From: an uncultured Clostridia bacterium
Lineage (GTDB): Bacteria; Bacillota; Clostridia; Christensenellales; Borkfalkiaceae
Assembly: GCA_934271735.1 (NCBI GenBank)
Contig: CAKQSB010000012.1
Span: 1 to 64,000, forward strand
Length of the DNA stretch: 64,000 nt
Reading direction: 5' to 3'
Every line of letters starts with the position of its first letter. Position 1 is the first letter of the stretch. The notes beneath the pieces were generated by a model. It was not told where the DNA came from. It worked only from the letters and a program-made list of their open reading frames with translations, and did not search any database. The position numbers and the translations under genes are program-made. Shown in pieces: positions 52,527 to 62,300 of the stretch.

Positions 52527-52706
52527 TTGTTACGGAAAAAGGCTTTTGAGGAAGCAAACAGAACGGGCGCGCTCGTTTACGAGGTTAAATCGACCGAAAA
52601 GACGGACAAAGCGGCGGGCTTCCGGTGGCGCGGAAGATACGGTATGCCGGCCAAGAATAAAACGAACCCCGCCAAAACGCCGCGAACGAAATGGACGAAC
52701 TTTTAA
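52527..52706 (+). CDS. Possible small basic protein
   Basis: 59 residues if started at TTG 52527; the true start is uncertain and no Shine-Dalgarno is visible. Codon choice (GCG, ACG, AAC, TAC) resembles real genes here and the C-terminal half is Lys/Arg/Pro/Thr-rich (AGFRWRGRYGMPAKNKTNP). It lies directly downstream of a good promoter. Could equally be a noncoding transcript. Confidence 0.3.
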   Translation: MLRKKAFEEANRTGALVYEVKSTEKTDKAAGFRWRGRYGMPAKNKTNPAKTPRTKWTNF

Positions 52707-52887
52707 AAATCCGCCGTTCTTCGTTCCGCACGATAACTTGCAGAAAAGGCAAATACATAAAAGAAAAAACGCTTTGAGCATTTACAAACGCAATAAAAAA
52801 TCACATAAACCGCAATTTAAAACAGCCCTCGCAAAAACAGCCGAAACCGTTCCCGCGAGGGCGAATTTTATTATTTAAGATTTTTAA

Positions 52888-53514
52888 TTACTCTGCCGCC
52901 GCATCGTTCTTTTCGTCGGCAGCAGTGTTCTTTTCGTCGGCAGCGGTTTTCCGGCAATCGGCGCAATCCGCAAAATCCGCGTAATTGCTTTCGGCGATTT
53001 TTTTATCGGCAATCTCCTTAACGTCCGCGCCGTAGCGGCACATAAACGAACAAGCTATAAATACAAGCCCCGAATCGAATTCTACGTAGTCCATACCGTT
53101 ATAAGAAATATCGAAGCAAGCGTATACTATGGTAGCGACAATCCCCGAAAGAACCGCAAGCGATATATAAATAATACCCTCTCTGAGCATTTTTTTACAT
53201 ATCGTTCTGTCGAAAGGCGTACCCGCGGCAACCTCGTCGGCGAAAAACCTGTTCGCAAAGCAACCGGCAACAGCCGAAATCGCGAAAGTGAAAAACGAGC
53301 TTAAACTTCCGCATCTCGCTAAAGCAAGGTTTGCCCCTTCGCTGCCCGAAAGCTTTATTATTTCCTGCCAAAGCACGGAATCCTCTTTTATCAGAAAAAG
53401 AACTGTCGCGCCCGCGAGATTAAGCGCCAAGGCGACCATACAGAAAATGAAGTATATTTTCGTTAAAGTCTTTAAAACTTTACATATCTTTTGTATTATA
53501 TCAAGCGATTTCAT
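52888..53514 (-). CDS. Membrane protein of unknown function linked to an ABC-2 exporter
   Basis: 208 residues with four membrane segments (about 18-40, 70-92, 108-132, 140-160) and a C-terminal soluble tail with a Cys cluster (FADCADCRK) followed by repeats of AADEKN. The tail repeats are also visible in the DNA as a short tandem repeat. It starts 7 nt after the ABC-2 permease stop, so it is probably part of the same operon. Confidence 0.7.
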   Translation of the reverse strand: MKSLDIIQKICKVLKTLTKIYFIFCMVALALNLAGATVLFLIKEDSVLWQEIIKLSGSEGANLALARCGSLSSFFTFAISAVAGCFANRFFADEVAAGTPFDRTICKKMLREGIIYISLAVLSGIVATIVYACFDISYNGMDYVEFDSGLVFIACSFMCRYGADVKEIADKKIAESNYADFADCADCRKTAADEKNTAADEKNDAAAE

Positions 53515-53520
53515 TTCACG

Positions 53521-54426
53521 TTATTTGTGTTTTTTTGCAAGGATTCTGCCGATCGTCACGTACGCGCCCACGCAAACGACAACGGCAAGCGCAAGAACAA
53601 GATACATAACCCAAATATCGACGTTATGCCCGAAAAAGTAAATATTGCAGTCTATCCCGTCTTTCATTCCTTTGATAACGATTTCTTTTTGCGCTTCGGG
53701 AAGAATACTCGCCATTTCGTTAAGAGAACCGGAAAGCGAATGGTTTCTTACAAGCGCAGTTCCGTAAGTTCCAGGCAGGAACATTAAAATGCCTTTTAGG
53801 TAATCGGGAAAAGAATCGATCGGCATATACGCGCCGCATAAAAATCCGTAACCCGCCGAAACGATCGTTCCCACAGCCGAAGCCTGCCCGTTCGTCGATA
53901 AAAATATGTTTACGATCGACGAAAGCGCCGTTCCGAAAAGCGTGAGCAAAATCACGTCGACCAAAAGGAGCAGAACGTCGGTAAATGTTAAAAACCAACC
54001 CTGAACGGCTATATAAACAAATCCGACGGCAAGAGCTATCAGGTTTACGATAATCGTGGAGAAAAACGCAGCCGCGAAATATGACAGCGGTACGGTGCGG
54101 GGGTTGACCGGCGAAACGAGCAGATCTTTTCTTGCGCCCGACACTTTATCCTGCACCATAAGAAGATTGGAACAGAACGCGACGGTTATGCACGTAACCG
54201 CAAGAAGCGACGAAACGAGCTGCCCCGCGACTATTCCGTCGATGATTTTTTCGGGAACGACAAAATCTCCCGCGCTTTGGACGAACGCGTCTCGGTATAC
54301 TTTCGCCAAAAACGTCGCGTATAAAACCAAAAGGATAATCGGCGTTATGAGCGACGAGAAAAACATTCCTTTATCTTTGAAAAACAACTTTACGTTTCTT
54401 TTTGTAAGCGCCGAAAACGTTTTCAT
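53521..54426 (-). CDS. ABC-2 type exporter permease
   Basis: 301 residues from the ATG at 54426 (GGGGGAGA upstream). Six membrane segments in the ABC-2 order, beginning GMFFSSLITPIILLVLYATF, with the conserved CGAYMPIDSFPDYL loop before the last pair of helices. It follows the ATPase gene by 1 nt. DrrB-like; substrate unknown. Confidence 0.88.
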   Translation of the reverse strand: MKTFSALTKRNVKLFFKDKGMFFSSLITPIILLVLYATFLAKVYRDAFVQSAGDFVVPEKIIDGIVAGQLVSSLLAVTCITVAFCSNLLMVQDKVSGARKDLLVSPVNPRTVPLSYFAAAFFSTIIVNLIALAVGFVYIAVQGWFLTFTDVLLLLVDVILLTLFGTALSSIVNIFLSTNGQASAVGTIVSAGYGFLCGAYMPIDSFPDYLKGILMFLPGTYGTALVRNHSLSGSLNEMASILPEAQKEIVIKGMKDGIDCNIYFFGHNVDIWVMYLVLALAVVVCVGAYVTIGRILAKKHK

Positions 54427-54427
54427 T

Positions 54428-55336
54428 TCAATTCTCCCCCGAAAGTTTTTTACCCGTAACGGCAAGGAAAACATCGTCCATCTTGCCTTTCGTTATCTCG
54501 AAATCGGAAAACAGATCCGGGTTTTTGATTATAAGGTCTCTCGCCTCCGCGGTATCTTTAACGGAAATCCTGCACGCGTCTCTGATAACTTCGTATTTAA
54601 ACCCGAGCGCGGCGATTCTCTTTTCGTCGGCATTATAAACCGTGATATAATCGCCCGTATACTTGTTTTTCAGCTCGAGAGGCGTGCCTTCCGCAGAAAT
54701 TTTACCCGCATCGAGGATAACGACGTAATCGGCGTCCGCAACCTCTTCCATATAATGCGTAGTGAGGAAAACTGTCATTTTATCCCTTTTTCTGAGCGTG
54801 TCGATAACTTCCCAGAGAGTTTTTCTCGTCTGTGGGTCGAGACCGGTGGTCGGTTCGTCTAAAATAAGCAGTTCGGGCTTATGCAAAATCGCGCGGGCAA
54901 CGTCTATTTTTCGTCTCTGCCCGCCCGAAAGCTTTCCGACGTCTCTCGAAAGAAGATTTTTGAAATCGAGCATTTCCGCAAGCTCGTTTATGCGGTTTAT
55001 CGCCTCTTTGCCGTAAATCCCGTAAAGGCTCGCGCGCGAAATCAGGTTATCCTTAACCGAAAGCACGCCGTCGAGCGCGGAACTCTGAAACACAACGCCT
55101 ATTCTGCCCGAAATTTCCTCGATATCCGTCTCTACGTTTTTACCGCAGATTTCCACATTTCCGCCGTCTTTTTTCGTTAAACCGCACATTATGGATATCG
55201 TAGTCGATTTTCCCGCGCCGTTCACGCCCAAAAAAGCGAAAAATTCGCCCTTTTTAACCTTGAAGGATAAATCGTTTACGGCTTTGACTTCCCCGAAGCT
55301 CTTTTTAAGCCCCGAAATACTGATTATATTCTCCAT
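54428..55336 (-). CDS. ABC-2 type exporter ATPase (DrrA/CcmA-like)
   Basis: 302 residues. Walker A GVNGAGKSTT, signature GKLSGGQRRKIDVARAI and Walker B LLILDEPTTGLD, followed by the DrrA-type C-terminal domain. The consensus promoter at 55373-55401 precedes it. First gene of a three-gene exporter operon. Confidence 0.93.
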   Translation of the reverse strand: MENIISISGLKKSFGEVKAVNDLSFKVKKGEFFAFLGVNGAGKSTTISIMCGLTKKDGGNVEICGKNVETDIEEISGRIGVVFQSSALDGVLSVKDNLISRASLYGIYGKEAINRINELAEMLDFKNLLSRDVGKLSGGQRRKIDVARAILHKPELLILDEPTTGLDPQTRKTLWEVIDTLRKRDKMTVFLTTHYMEEVADADYVVILDAGKISAEGTPLELKNKYTGDYITVYNADEKRIAALGFKYEVIRDACRISVKDTAEARDLIIKNPDLFSDFEITKGKMDDVFLAVTGKKLSGEN

Positions 55337-55372
55337 ATCTCTCCCTTTAATCGTTCTATAACAAGTGTTTTA

Positions 55373-55401
55373 ATTATAATACTTCAAAACTGTTTTGTCA
55401 A
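55373..55401 (-). promoter_or_regulatory. Promoter of the ABC-2 exporter operon
   Basis: Minus strand TTGACA (55396-55401), 17-bp spacer, TATAAT (55373-55378). Confidence 0.9.
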
Positions 55402-55456
55402 CGATATACGGCTTATCCGAATACATAATTTTGCTCTTTTTGCCCATTCTTTTTTT

Positions 55457-56626
55457 ATGAAAAAAGCTATAAGGCGGATAACCCGCGCCGCGTTGATTTT
55501 TATATTGTCATTAAGCGCTTGCCCGGCGATCGTTTCGCCTTTTTCTCGCGGGCGCGACGGTTATTTCGCGCGCGCAGAGATTTTGAAAAAAAACGAAATA
55601 AATCTTACGATAAACGTAAACGGAAAAACCTTTTGCTATTACTACCCGGAAATCGATATTTCCGAAGGGAGATATTATCTTAAAAACGCCGAAGAAGTCG
55701 CCGAAGATATTTATTTTTCGTCGCTCGATTTCCCCGTAAACGCTTCGTATGTTTTACACTCCGAAATGGAACAACCGTTCGAGTTTAAAGAGGAAAAAGT
55801 CGGGCTCGGAGTCGATAAACAGGCTCTTTTAACGTCAATCGATAAAGTTTTAAACAGCGGCGGAGGGGTGATAAACGTCGATAAATTCGTGCCGGTAAAA
55901 CCCGAAATCACTCTGCCCGAACTAAAAAAACAACTTTTGAAAAGGGGCGAATTTTCGACAGGTTATTCTGCTTCTGCAGCCACGAGGAAAAGCAATATTT
56001 TGCTTGCCTGCAAGCTTTTAAACGGGACGAAAACAGGCATAGGCGAAGAATTCTCGTTTAACGAAATTGTCGGCGACAGGACGGAAGAAAGAGGGTTTTT
56101 CTCGGCAAAAGTAATCGAAAACGGCAGATTTACAGAGGGCGTTGGCGGCGGCGTGTGTCAGGTTTCCTCCACCGTTTACAACTGCGCGCTGCTTTCCGGA
56201 ATGACGGTTACCGAAAGACATCGCCACAGCTTAGCCGTTTCTTACGTCGAGCCGTCGTTCGACGCTATGGTCAGTTTCTCTTACGCCGATTTACGGTTCT
56301 TAAACGACAGCGGCTCGCCCGTTCTGATTGTTGCCGACGCGAACGGCGAACGCCTCAGAATACGCATTTACGGCGAAGAAAATTGTTATCGATACAAGCG
56401 AATTTCGCTCGTTAACGAACTTATAGACCCGCTTCCCGAAGAAATCGTTTACACGAGCGAGTTATTCCCCGGCGAAACCAAACAGATGGTTTACCCCAAA
56501 AAAGGAATAAGGAGCGCGGGCGTTATCGAAAAATATCTCAACGAAAAACTTATCGAAAGAAAGCTGCTCGTAACCGACGAATACTCCCCGCTCCGCGGTA
56601 TAACGCTCGTCGGGAAGAACGCGTAA
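55457..56626 (+). CDS. VanW-family protein, secreted
   Basis: 389 residues. N-terminal signal or membrane helix (about 8-28). The VanW domain (about 165-300) is clear: FSTGYSASAATRKSNILLAC, GEEFSFNEIVGDRTEERGF and GGGVCQVSSTVYNCAL. The C-terminal part (about 310-389) is a small beta-rich domain resembling a G5-type module. These proteins are linked to peptidoglycan or cell-envelope functions in Bacillota, with no proven enzymatic activity. No clear RBS precedes the ATG. Confidence 0.88.
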   Translation: MKKAIRRITRAALIFILSLSACPAIVSPFSRGRDGYFARAEILKKNEINLTINVNGKTFCYYYPEIDISEGRYYLKNAEEVAEDIYFSSLDFPVNASYVLHSEMEQPFEFKEEKVGLGVDKQALLTSIDKVLNSGGGVINVDKFVPVKPEITLPELKKQLLKRGEFSTGYSASAATRKSNILLACKLLNGTKTGIGEEFSFNEIVGDRTEERGFFSAKVIENGRFTEGVGGGVCQVSSTVYNCALLSGMTVTERHRHSLAVSYVEPSFDAMVSFSYADLRFLNDSGSPVLIVADANGERLRIRIYGEENCYRYKRISLVNELIDPLPEEIVYTSELFPGETKQMVYPKKGIRSAGVIEKYLNEKLIERKLLVTDEYSPLRGITLVGKNA

Positions 56627-56646
56627 AAAAACTTCGCGCTTTTTAA

Positions 56647-56675
56647 TTGACTTCTTGATCCTTGTCGTTTATAAT
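56647..56675 (+). promoter_or_regulatory. Promoter of the GNAT-YoaP gene
   Basis: TTGACT (56647-56652), 17-bp spacer, TATAAT (56670-56675). Confidence 0.85.
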
Positions 56676-56715
56676 TATAACGCTTGTTATAGAAAGACTG
56701 TCGATGGGGTAACAT

Positions 56716-57456
56716 ATGGGATTTATAAGAATAACAAAAGACAATATCGACAAGGAGCATATTTGTTGCGCTATGTCGGGAAAACAAGGTCTTGCCAAAA
56801 AAGAATGGCTTAAAGAGCGTTTCGACGAAGGGCTTGTTTTTTACAGAAGCGAAGAAAGGGGCAAATGTTTTATAGAATATATCCCCGCCGAAAACGCCTG
56901 GGCGGCGATCGACGCGGACGGATATCTTCATATCGACTGTATGTGGATTGCCGGGACTTTGAAAGGTCACGGCTACGCGAACGAACTGCTCGCCGAATGT
57001 ATTAAAGACGCAGAAGAACAGAACAAAAAGGGAATTTGCGTTATTTCCTCTTTAAAGAAAAAGGAATTTCTCTCCGACCCGAAATTTCTCGCGTATAAAG
57101 GCTTTAAAGTTGCGGACAAATCGGCAAACGGCATAACTTTGATGTATCTTCCGCTCTCGCCCGACGCCGAGCTGCCGAGATTCAAGCCTTGCGCTAAGGC
57201 CCCGAAAATTTCGGAAAGCGGTTTCGTTTTATATTACGCCGATCAATGCCCTTTCACGTATTACTGGGTTGCAAGGCTCGAAGAAGTGGCGAAAGAAAAC
57301 GGAATACCCTTAAAAACGATACATATAACAGACAAAATTTCTGCTCAAAACGTTCCCGCGCCGTGGTCAACATACGCGCTTTTCAAAGACGGCGTATATT
57401 TAACCCACGCTATTCAATCGGATAAAAAGTTCCTCGCTTTAGCAGGAATATTATAA
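56716..57456 (+). CDS. GNAT acetyltransferase fused to a YoaP-like C-terminal domain
   Basis: 246 residues. An N-terminal GNAT fold (about 1-150) has the acetyl-CoA loop GTLKGHGYANELL. The C-terminal domain (about 160-246) is thioredoxin-like, with YYADQCPFTYYWV and PWSTYALFKDGVYLTHAI, as in B. subtilis YoaP. Substrate unknown. RBS GATGGGG. Confidence 0.85.
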   Translation: MGFIRITKDNIDKEHICCAMSGKQGLAKKEWLKERFDEGLVFYRSEERGKCFIEYIPAENAWAAIDADGYLHIDCMWIAGTLKGHGYANELLAECIKDAEEQNKKGICVISSLKKKEFLSDPKFLAYKGFKVADKSANGITLMYLPLSPDAELPRFKPCAKAPKISESGFVLYYADQCPFTYYWVARLEEVAKENGIPLKTIHITDKISAQNVPAPWSTYALFKDGVYLTHAIQSDKKFLALAGIL

Positions 57457-57476
57457 TTAAAAACCGCTTAACAAAA

Positions 57477-57508
57477 AAACGCCGCTTCATCAAAGCGACG
57501 TTTTAATA
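57477..57508 (+). terminator. Terminator of the GNAT-YoaP gene
   Basis: Stem AAAACG-CGCTT with AAGCG-CGTTTT (one mismatch) with T run. Confidence 0.65.
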
Positions 57509-57532
57509 TAGTTAGGTTAGAACCCGCCAAAA

Positions 57533-57645
57533 CGCCGTTATTTCCGCGCCTTTTGTCAAATTCTCGCTTGAAGTACGGTAAGTACATCTGCGTTCGCCTT
57601 CGCCAAAATTCATCGAAAATAACGATGTTGTGGTTGCCGACAAGT
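57533..57645 (+). repeat. Dispersed hairpin repeat (MITE-like), copy B
   Basis: Best match to copy A: TTGAAGTACGGTAAGTACAT in the centre, CAAAACGCCGTTATTT on the left and CGAAAATAACGATGTTG on the right, so the ends are inverted repeats and the whole can fold on itself. Confidence 0.65.
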
Positions 57646-57785
57646 CTTGCCTTGCGTTTTTATTATATGCAAATCGCCTTATTTCAAACCGGCTCGCTTT
57701 AAAGATTTTATCCGAACGCGCAAATAAAAGTAAAGATTTTAAGTTTTAACAAAAAATAAAGATTTTTGTTGCACATAATTTTCAG

Positions 57786-57842
57786 ACTAAAAAAACGGCT
57801 CGACGGAATGTCCTTTATAAGAACGCTCGGTCAAGCCGTTTT
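57786..57842 (-). terminator. Terminator of the rpsF-ssb-rpsR operon
   Basis: Minus-strand stem AAAACGGCT with AGCCGTTTT followed by T7, with a long apical part. Located about 100 nt after the rpsR stop. Confidence 0.75.
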
Positions 57843-57937
57843 AATTTTAGTTTTAGTTTAATTGGCTTTTACACCTGCCGAAAACAAAAAAATTTCGGCA
57901 AAAGGGCGCAAATAAGCTCATTAAATTAAGCTTACGC

Positions 57938-58231
57938 TTATTCTCCTTTGAAGGGAAGAAGCGCGATAAGTCTTGCTCTCTTGATTGCGGTAGAGAGAAG
58001 TCTCTGGTGCTTAGAGCATACGCCCGTCATACGGCGAGGAAGGATTTTACCTTTCTCGGTTACGTATTTTTTCAATTTGGCGATGTCTTTATAATCGATT
58101 TCGGTAGCTTTTTCCAAGCAAAAAGCGCAAACCTTTCTTCTCGGCGCTTTTCTCATAGGCTTTTTGGCAGCTACCTGAGCAGCGGGAGCCGCTGCGGGCG
58201 TTGCCGCTACGTTTGTAGTCTTTTCTTCCAT
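57938..58231 (-). CDS. rpsR: Ribosomal protein bS18
   Basis: 97 residues from the ATG at 58231 (AAAAGGAG upstream). The conserved core starts KVCAFCLEK and ends with RRMTGVCSKHQRLLSTAIKRARLIALLPF. The cysteines (Cys-x-x-Cys and CSKH) suggest the zinc-binding form. An Ala/Pro-rich N-terminal extension (about 10-35) is longer than usual. Confidence 0.97.
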   Translation of the reverse strand: MEEKTTNVAATPAAAPAAQVAAKKPMRKAPRRKVCAFCLEKATEIDYKDIAKLKKYVTEKGKILPRRMTGVCSKHQRLLSTAIKRARLIALLPFKGE

Positions 58232-58331
58232 GATTTTAACTCCTTTTGAAATTCTCTTTCTTCTGATAGGCAAAACATCCATTTATCTTACTTAACGCTT
58301 TGCCGATAGACGATAATCTATACAAGAACTA

Positions 58332-58739
58332 TCAGAACGGAAGTTCATCGTCGTCAACCTGCTGCAAAGTGGGTTTGGACGGTCTGACGGGGGCTTCCGG
58401 TTCTCCCGAAGCTTCGCTCTGGTTTCTGACGGATAAAAATTCTACTTCGTTGGCAATGATATCGGTGACTTGTCTCTTGTTTCCGTCCTTATCTTCGTAA
58501 GAACGATTCTGCAAGCTTCCGACAACCGAAACTTTGCTGCCTTTTTTAAGGTATCTTCCGCAATTTTCCGCTTGCGCTCTCCAAACCGTGATATTGAAGA
58601 AATCCGTAGCGCGTTCTCCGTCGCTTCCGGAATAAGGTCTGTTGACAGCTAAACCGAGCCTGCAATAAGGAATTCCGCTGGGGGTTTCGCTCATTTCGGG
58701 GTCACGCGTTAAATTACCTATTAAAAATACTTTATTCAT
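58332..58739 (-). CDS. ssb: Single-stranded DNA-binding protein
   Basis: 135 residues. OB fold in residues 1-105 starting MNKVFLIGNLTRDPEMSETP, then a short linker and the acidic tip DDELPF that binds partner proteins. Placed between rpsF and rpsR, the standard bacterial order. Confidence 0.97.
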   Translation of the reverse strand: MNKVFLIGNLTRDPEMSETPSGIPYCRLGLAVNRPYSGSDGERATDFFNITVWRAQAENCGRYLKKGSKVSVVGSLQNRSYEDKDGNKRQVTDIIANEVEFLSVRNQSEASGEPEAPVRPSKPTLQQVDDDELPF

Positions 58740-58783
58740 AATTTTTCTCCTTGAATTGTAGAGCCGACTTCGTTAGTTAAAGA

Positions 58784-59065
58784 TTATCTTTTGGTTATCA
58801 ATCTTCTGAGTACGTGCTCGGTTATGCCGACGATTCTCTTAATCTCGGAAACGAGATTGCTGTCGCCTTCGAAAGCAACGTATACGTAATAACCGTCAGT
58901 TTTATAGTCGATAGGATAAGCGAGCTTCTTGATGCCCCACTTTTCCGTCTTCTCGACAACTCCGCCGTTTTTCGTAACAACGCCATCGATCTTCTCGATG
59001 ATTTGATCTTTGGCTTCGTCGGAAAGAGCAGATTCCAAAATGTAAATCATTTCGTACTTGTTCAT
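58784..59065 (-). CDS. rpsF: Ribosomal protein bS6
   Basis: 93 residues, MNKYEMIYILESALSDEAKD to the end with AYPIDYKTDGYYVYVAFEGD. RBS GGGAGGT. First gene of the rpsF-ssb-rpsR operon. The upstream leader could carry the S6:S18 feedback site. Confidence 0.97.
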   Translation of the reverse strand: MNKYEMIYILESALSDEAKDQIIEKIDGVVTKNGGVVEKTEKWGIKKLAYPIDYKTDGYYVYVAFEGDSNLVSEIKRIVGITEHVLRRLITKR

Positions 59066-59163
59066 TTTTTTTACCTCCCGGACTTATTCGGCTTACGGAC
59101 ATACGCCGCAAGCAAGGTTTTTGTTATAAATTAGCCGTATTTTACCACGGTAAAATTATAAGC
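59066..59163 (-). promoter_or_regulatory. rpsF leader with two hairpins
   Basis: Minus strand: palindrome ATTTTACC-AC-GGTAAAAT (59139-59156) near the transcript start, and a stem GCTTGCGG/CCGTAAGC (59091-59113, one G-U) followed by CGAATAAGTCC before the RBS. S6:S18-binding leaders are known in Bacillota with a CCG-containing structure; this one is a candidate only. Confidence 0.45.
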
Positions 59164-59169
59164 CTTTTT

Positions 59170-59198
59170 ATTATATTCTATTTTTTTTCGGTTGTCAA
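59170..59198 (-). promoter_or_regulatory. Promoter of the rpsF operon
   Basis: Minus strand TTGACA (59193-59198), 17-bp spacer, TATAAT (59170-59175). Confidence 0.9.
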
Positions 59199-59364
59199 GC
59201 GTTTAAAAACCTTTCGGCGTTAAAAACCTTTCAACCGTGTTTACTTGTTCAAACCTTAAATTCATTTCCCGCGGGCGGGCTTTTTAACGCTTCCGCCCGC
59301 GAAAATAAAGTTTTAAGTTTCCTTACGCTTTAAAGCTTATAACAACTATAACTTCGTCAAGCCC

Positions 59365-62300
59365 TTAAAGAGACTCTACTCTCGTCAAAAGTACATTTAC
59401 GAGCTTATCGATTGTAAGGGAGTTCCAGTAAGTTTCGCCGACCGCTTTTTCGTAAGCGACATAGTCTCCGCCGTAGTCCGCAATGTTGTGAGCCGCAAGA
59501 GCCGCGTTCGCTTCCGCTTCCGTTCCCGTCGCCGCAACGATACCGTCGGAATCGGTCGAGGGTTTCCAGGTTCCCGTGGTTGCGTCGTAAGACATCATCA
59601 AGGTAGCGCCGTAAATGGTGTTCATCTTGAGGCCGGTGTCTTCTTTTATGGGAAGAAGCCCGCAGTCCTTAAGCTCTTTAGCCGTAGCGGTGTCCATAGC
59701 GGTTTCTATTGCCGTACTGATTTCGCCTATCGGAGTGTTGGGCGATACGAGTTTAAGCGGACCTGTAGCCGTGCTCGGGTCGTAAATATCGCCGATAAGA
59801 ACTTTTACGTTGATACTGTCGATAAGATCTTTCGAGAAGTCGTTTCCGCGGAGTCCGTCCATCGAGTAATCGAAGATGCAAAGCATAATGTTGTTATTCA
59901 TACGCTTGCCTTCGCTTGTCGCGTCTCCCTCGTAGTTGATTATCCAGCTGCCGTCTTCCATATGGTACCAGCCGGCCTTATAAACCATTGCCGAGGTGTG
60001 ATCGTGGTTGAGTTCCGCCGCGCAGTGCTTGCTGTTTGCCAAGCCGTCGCAATAGAATTCTCTGCTGATAAGCTTCCATTCACCCTCATCGGTCAACTGA
60101 TACCAGCCCTGACGGTGCGTGTGAGTGAGGAAGCACTCGGTGCTGTCCATAGCTCCGTCGCAGTACTCATAGTTCATCAGGTTGCCGAGTTTAAGCGTTT
60201 TAAGCGTTGCGTCTACGTCGAACGAGCCGTTTAAGATATCTTTCATCTTAACGTTCGCTATCGTTCTTTCGAGTGCGCCCGCCATCTTGTAAGTTGCGCC
60301 GTCTTTTACGTACCAGGTGATCGACGTTCTCGCGTTGTGGGTTGCGTCGGTATGAGATTCAACCGTACATTTTCCGCTTGCGCCGTTCTTGTCACAGTAC
60401 TTGTAATCGAGGACTTCGCCTATTCTCATATCTCCGAACAAATCGCCGCAACTGAAGTTCTGGTTGCCGAGAATATGTCCGAGTCTCATATCTGCCATTA
60501 CGCCTTCGACCGCGCCGACTTCGGAAACTACTCCGCCCGTCGTCTTATACCAACCCGGCTCGTAAGTATTCGCGCCGTGATCGTGGCCGGAAACGTTACA
60601 TTCGTCCGCGTGGATATGATATCCGTCTGCGTTATCGACGTGTTCTGCGACCTTGCAGAGAATATACGCCGAATGTTTTTCATCCGTCTTAGTGTATTTC
60701 TTGCCGCAGTGGCTGTAACCTATAAGTTCGCCGACGTAAATGTCCGCAATCGCCGTGTTGATATTGAAATCTTCGTCGAGAATCTGTTCGAACGTAATCT
60801 CGTAAACGTGTTTCATTATCACGCCGCCGTTTTCCGCAGTCATTTCTTCCTGCTTGCCGTCTACCATATACCAGACGTTATCGACTCTGTACTTGCCGAG
60901 GAGTTCTCCCAAAAGCACGTTGCCGAAGTGTTTTATAAGGAAGCTTCTCGGGTGATCCATACCTCTCAAAAGCGCGGAAATCGTCAGGTCGTTGAAGAGA
61001 ATGTTTATCGGGTGAGAGAACGCTTTTTCCGCAATCCACTCGTTCGCATTGTCGTCTCTTTCGACAGTCGTGTATTTCGTAAATCCTTTGAAGGCTTTGC
61101 TCTTGAGGATATATCCGAACAAGTCGCCGGCAATGTGTTTACCGACTACGCCGTCCGTAGTTCCTTCCTTGTCGCCTATGAAGTAAGTTCTTACGGTGTT
61201 TTCTTTCACTGCCGCGATAAGATTTGCAAGTTTCTCGGAGTAAACGCTGTTCGCGATTTCCTTGAAGTTACCCTTAACCGTAAGATTGTATTCTTCGTCG
61301 TACTCGTAAACCATCTGAAGCTTGGTTGCGGTAAGTTTTTCCATAACCGCGCCGATTACGTCGCCTATTTCGAGGTTACCGTAAATCTTGCTTACGAAGT
61401 CGAGAATTATGGTTTTGACCGTTCTGCCCTCGGGTTTAGCAAAGTCTTTGACGAGATTGTTAAGATCTCCGAGTTTGATATTGAAGGTCGCTCTCATAAG
61501 CTTGGCTATCTTACCCTGAAGGAGCGTGTTGTCCTTCTTGTAATCGTAAGCGTAGCCCTTAGCGCTGAGGCTGAGTTTTTTCGCAACGAACTTTCTGAAC
61601 AGATCGTAAGTGAAATCGCCTACCGTAAGACCGGTGTACGCGTCTTCGAAAAGCTTCTTGAAGTTTACGCCGACGTTTCCTTTGAAGCACTTGGTTATAT
61701 TTGCAATCTGAATGTTGAACGTTGCGCTTATAACCGCCGCAAGCGATTTTTCGAGTTCGAATTTATCTCCATGCGAAGCGAAGTTTTCAAACGCGTAACC
61801 CTCGCAGATCTTGCCTTTGCTTACGTGTCTTGCGAGATCATAGAAGATATCGCCGAGGTAAAGTTTTTCGAAAATCTCTTTGAGATGCGTTCCGATGTTT
61901 TTACCCTGATCGATCATATCCTCTTTGAATCTGAGGTTAAGAATCGTTTCGTATACGACCTTGAAGTTGCCGTTAAGTTCGTACTTGCCCGTCGTTTCGT
62001 TTACGTTTTCGTAAGCGTAACCGTCGAGACCCGAATTGAGCTTGGAAGCTTTCTTCGCGAGCTGAGCGATGACGTCGAAGAGGTAATCGCCGACTTCTCT
62101 GTCAAGTACGAATTTATTCTTGACGTTTTCGATAAACTTGCCGTCTTTGATATCGTTGTAAATATCGAGTACGGAAATGTTTACGAACTCTTCCATAACC
62201 TCCTTGAACGATCCCTCTACGTAATAATCGCTTTCGTTATTTCTGATTGCGGAATTGAAGTACGTAAGAGCTTCGTTGTAAGGTTTTTGGATAATCTGAC

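Larger units (their letters stand above)
52380..52887 (+). other. Intergenic region with a promoter and terminator-like hairpin
   Basis: 508 bp. It holds a promoter at 52479-52507, a possible small ORF (52527-52706) and a stem GCCCTCGC/GCGAGGGC at about 52834-52862 followed by ATTTTATT. A plus-strand transcript of about 350 nt, coding or not, is suggested. Confidence 0.45.
57457..57937. other. Intergenic region with two terminators and repeat copy B
   Basis: 481 bp between convergent genes with no ORF supported. Contents: a terminator for the GNAT gene (57477-57508), MITE-like copy B (57533-57645) and the rpsF operon terminator (57786-57842). Confidence 0.6.

Noticed and set aside
52546..52878. 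110-codon basic ORF on the plus strand
   Set aside because: Extreme Arg/Lys content, no RBS, and it overlaps a better-supported frame and a terminator-like stem.
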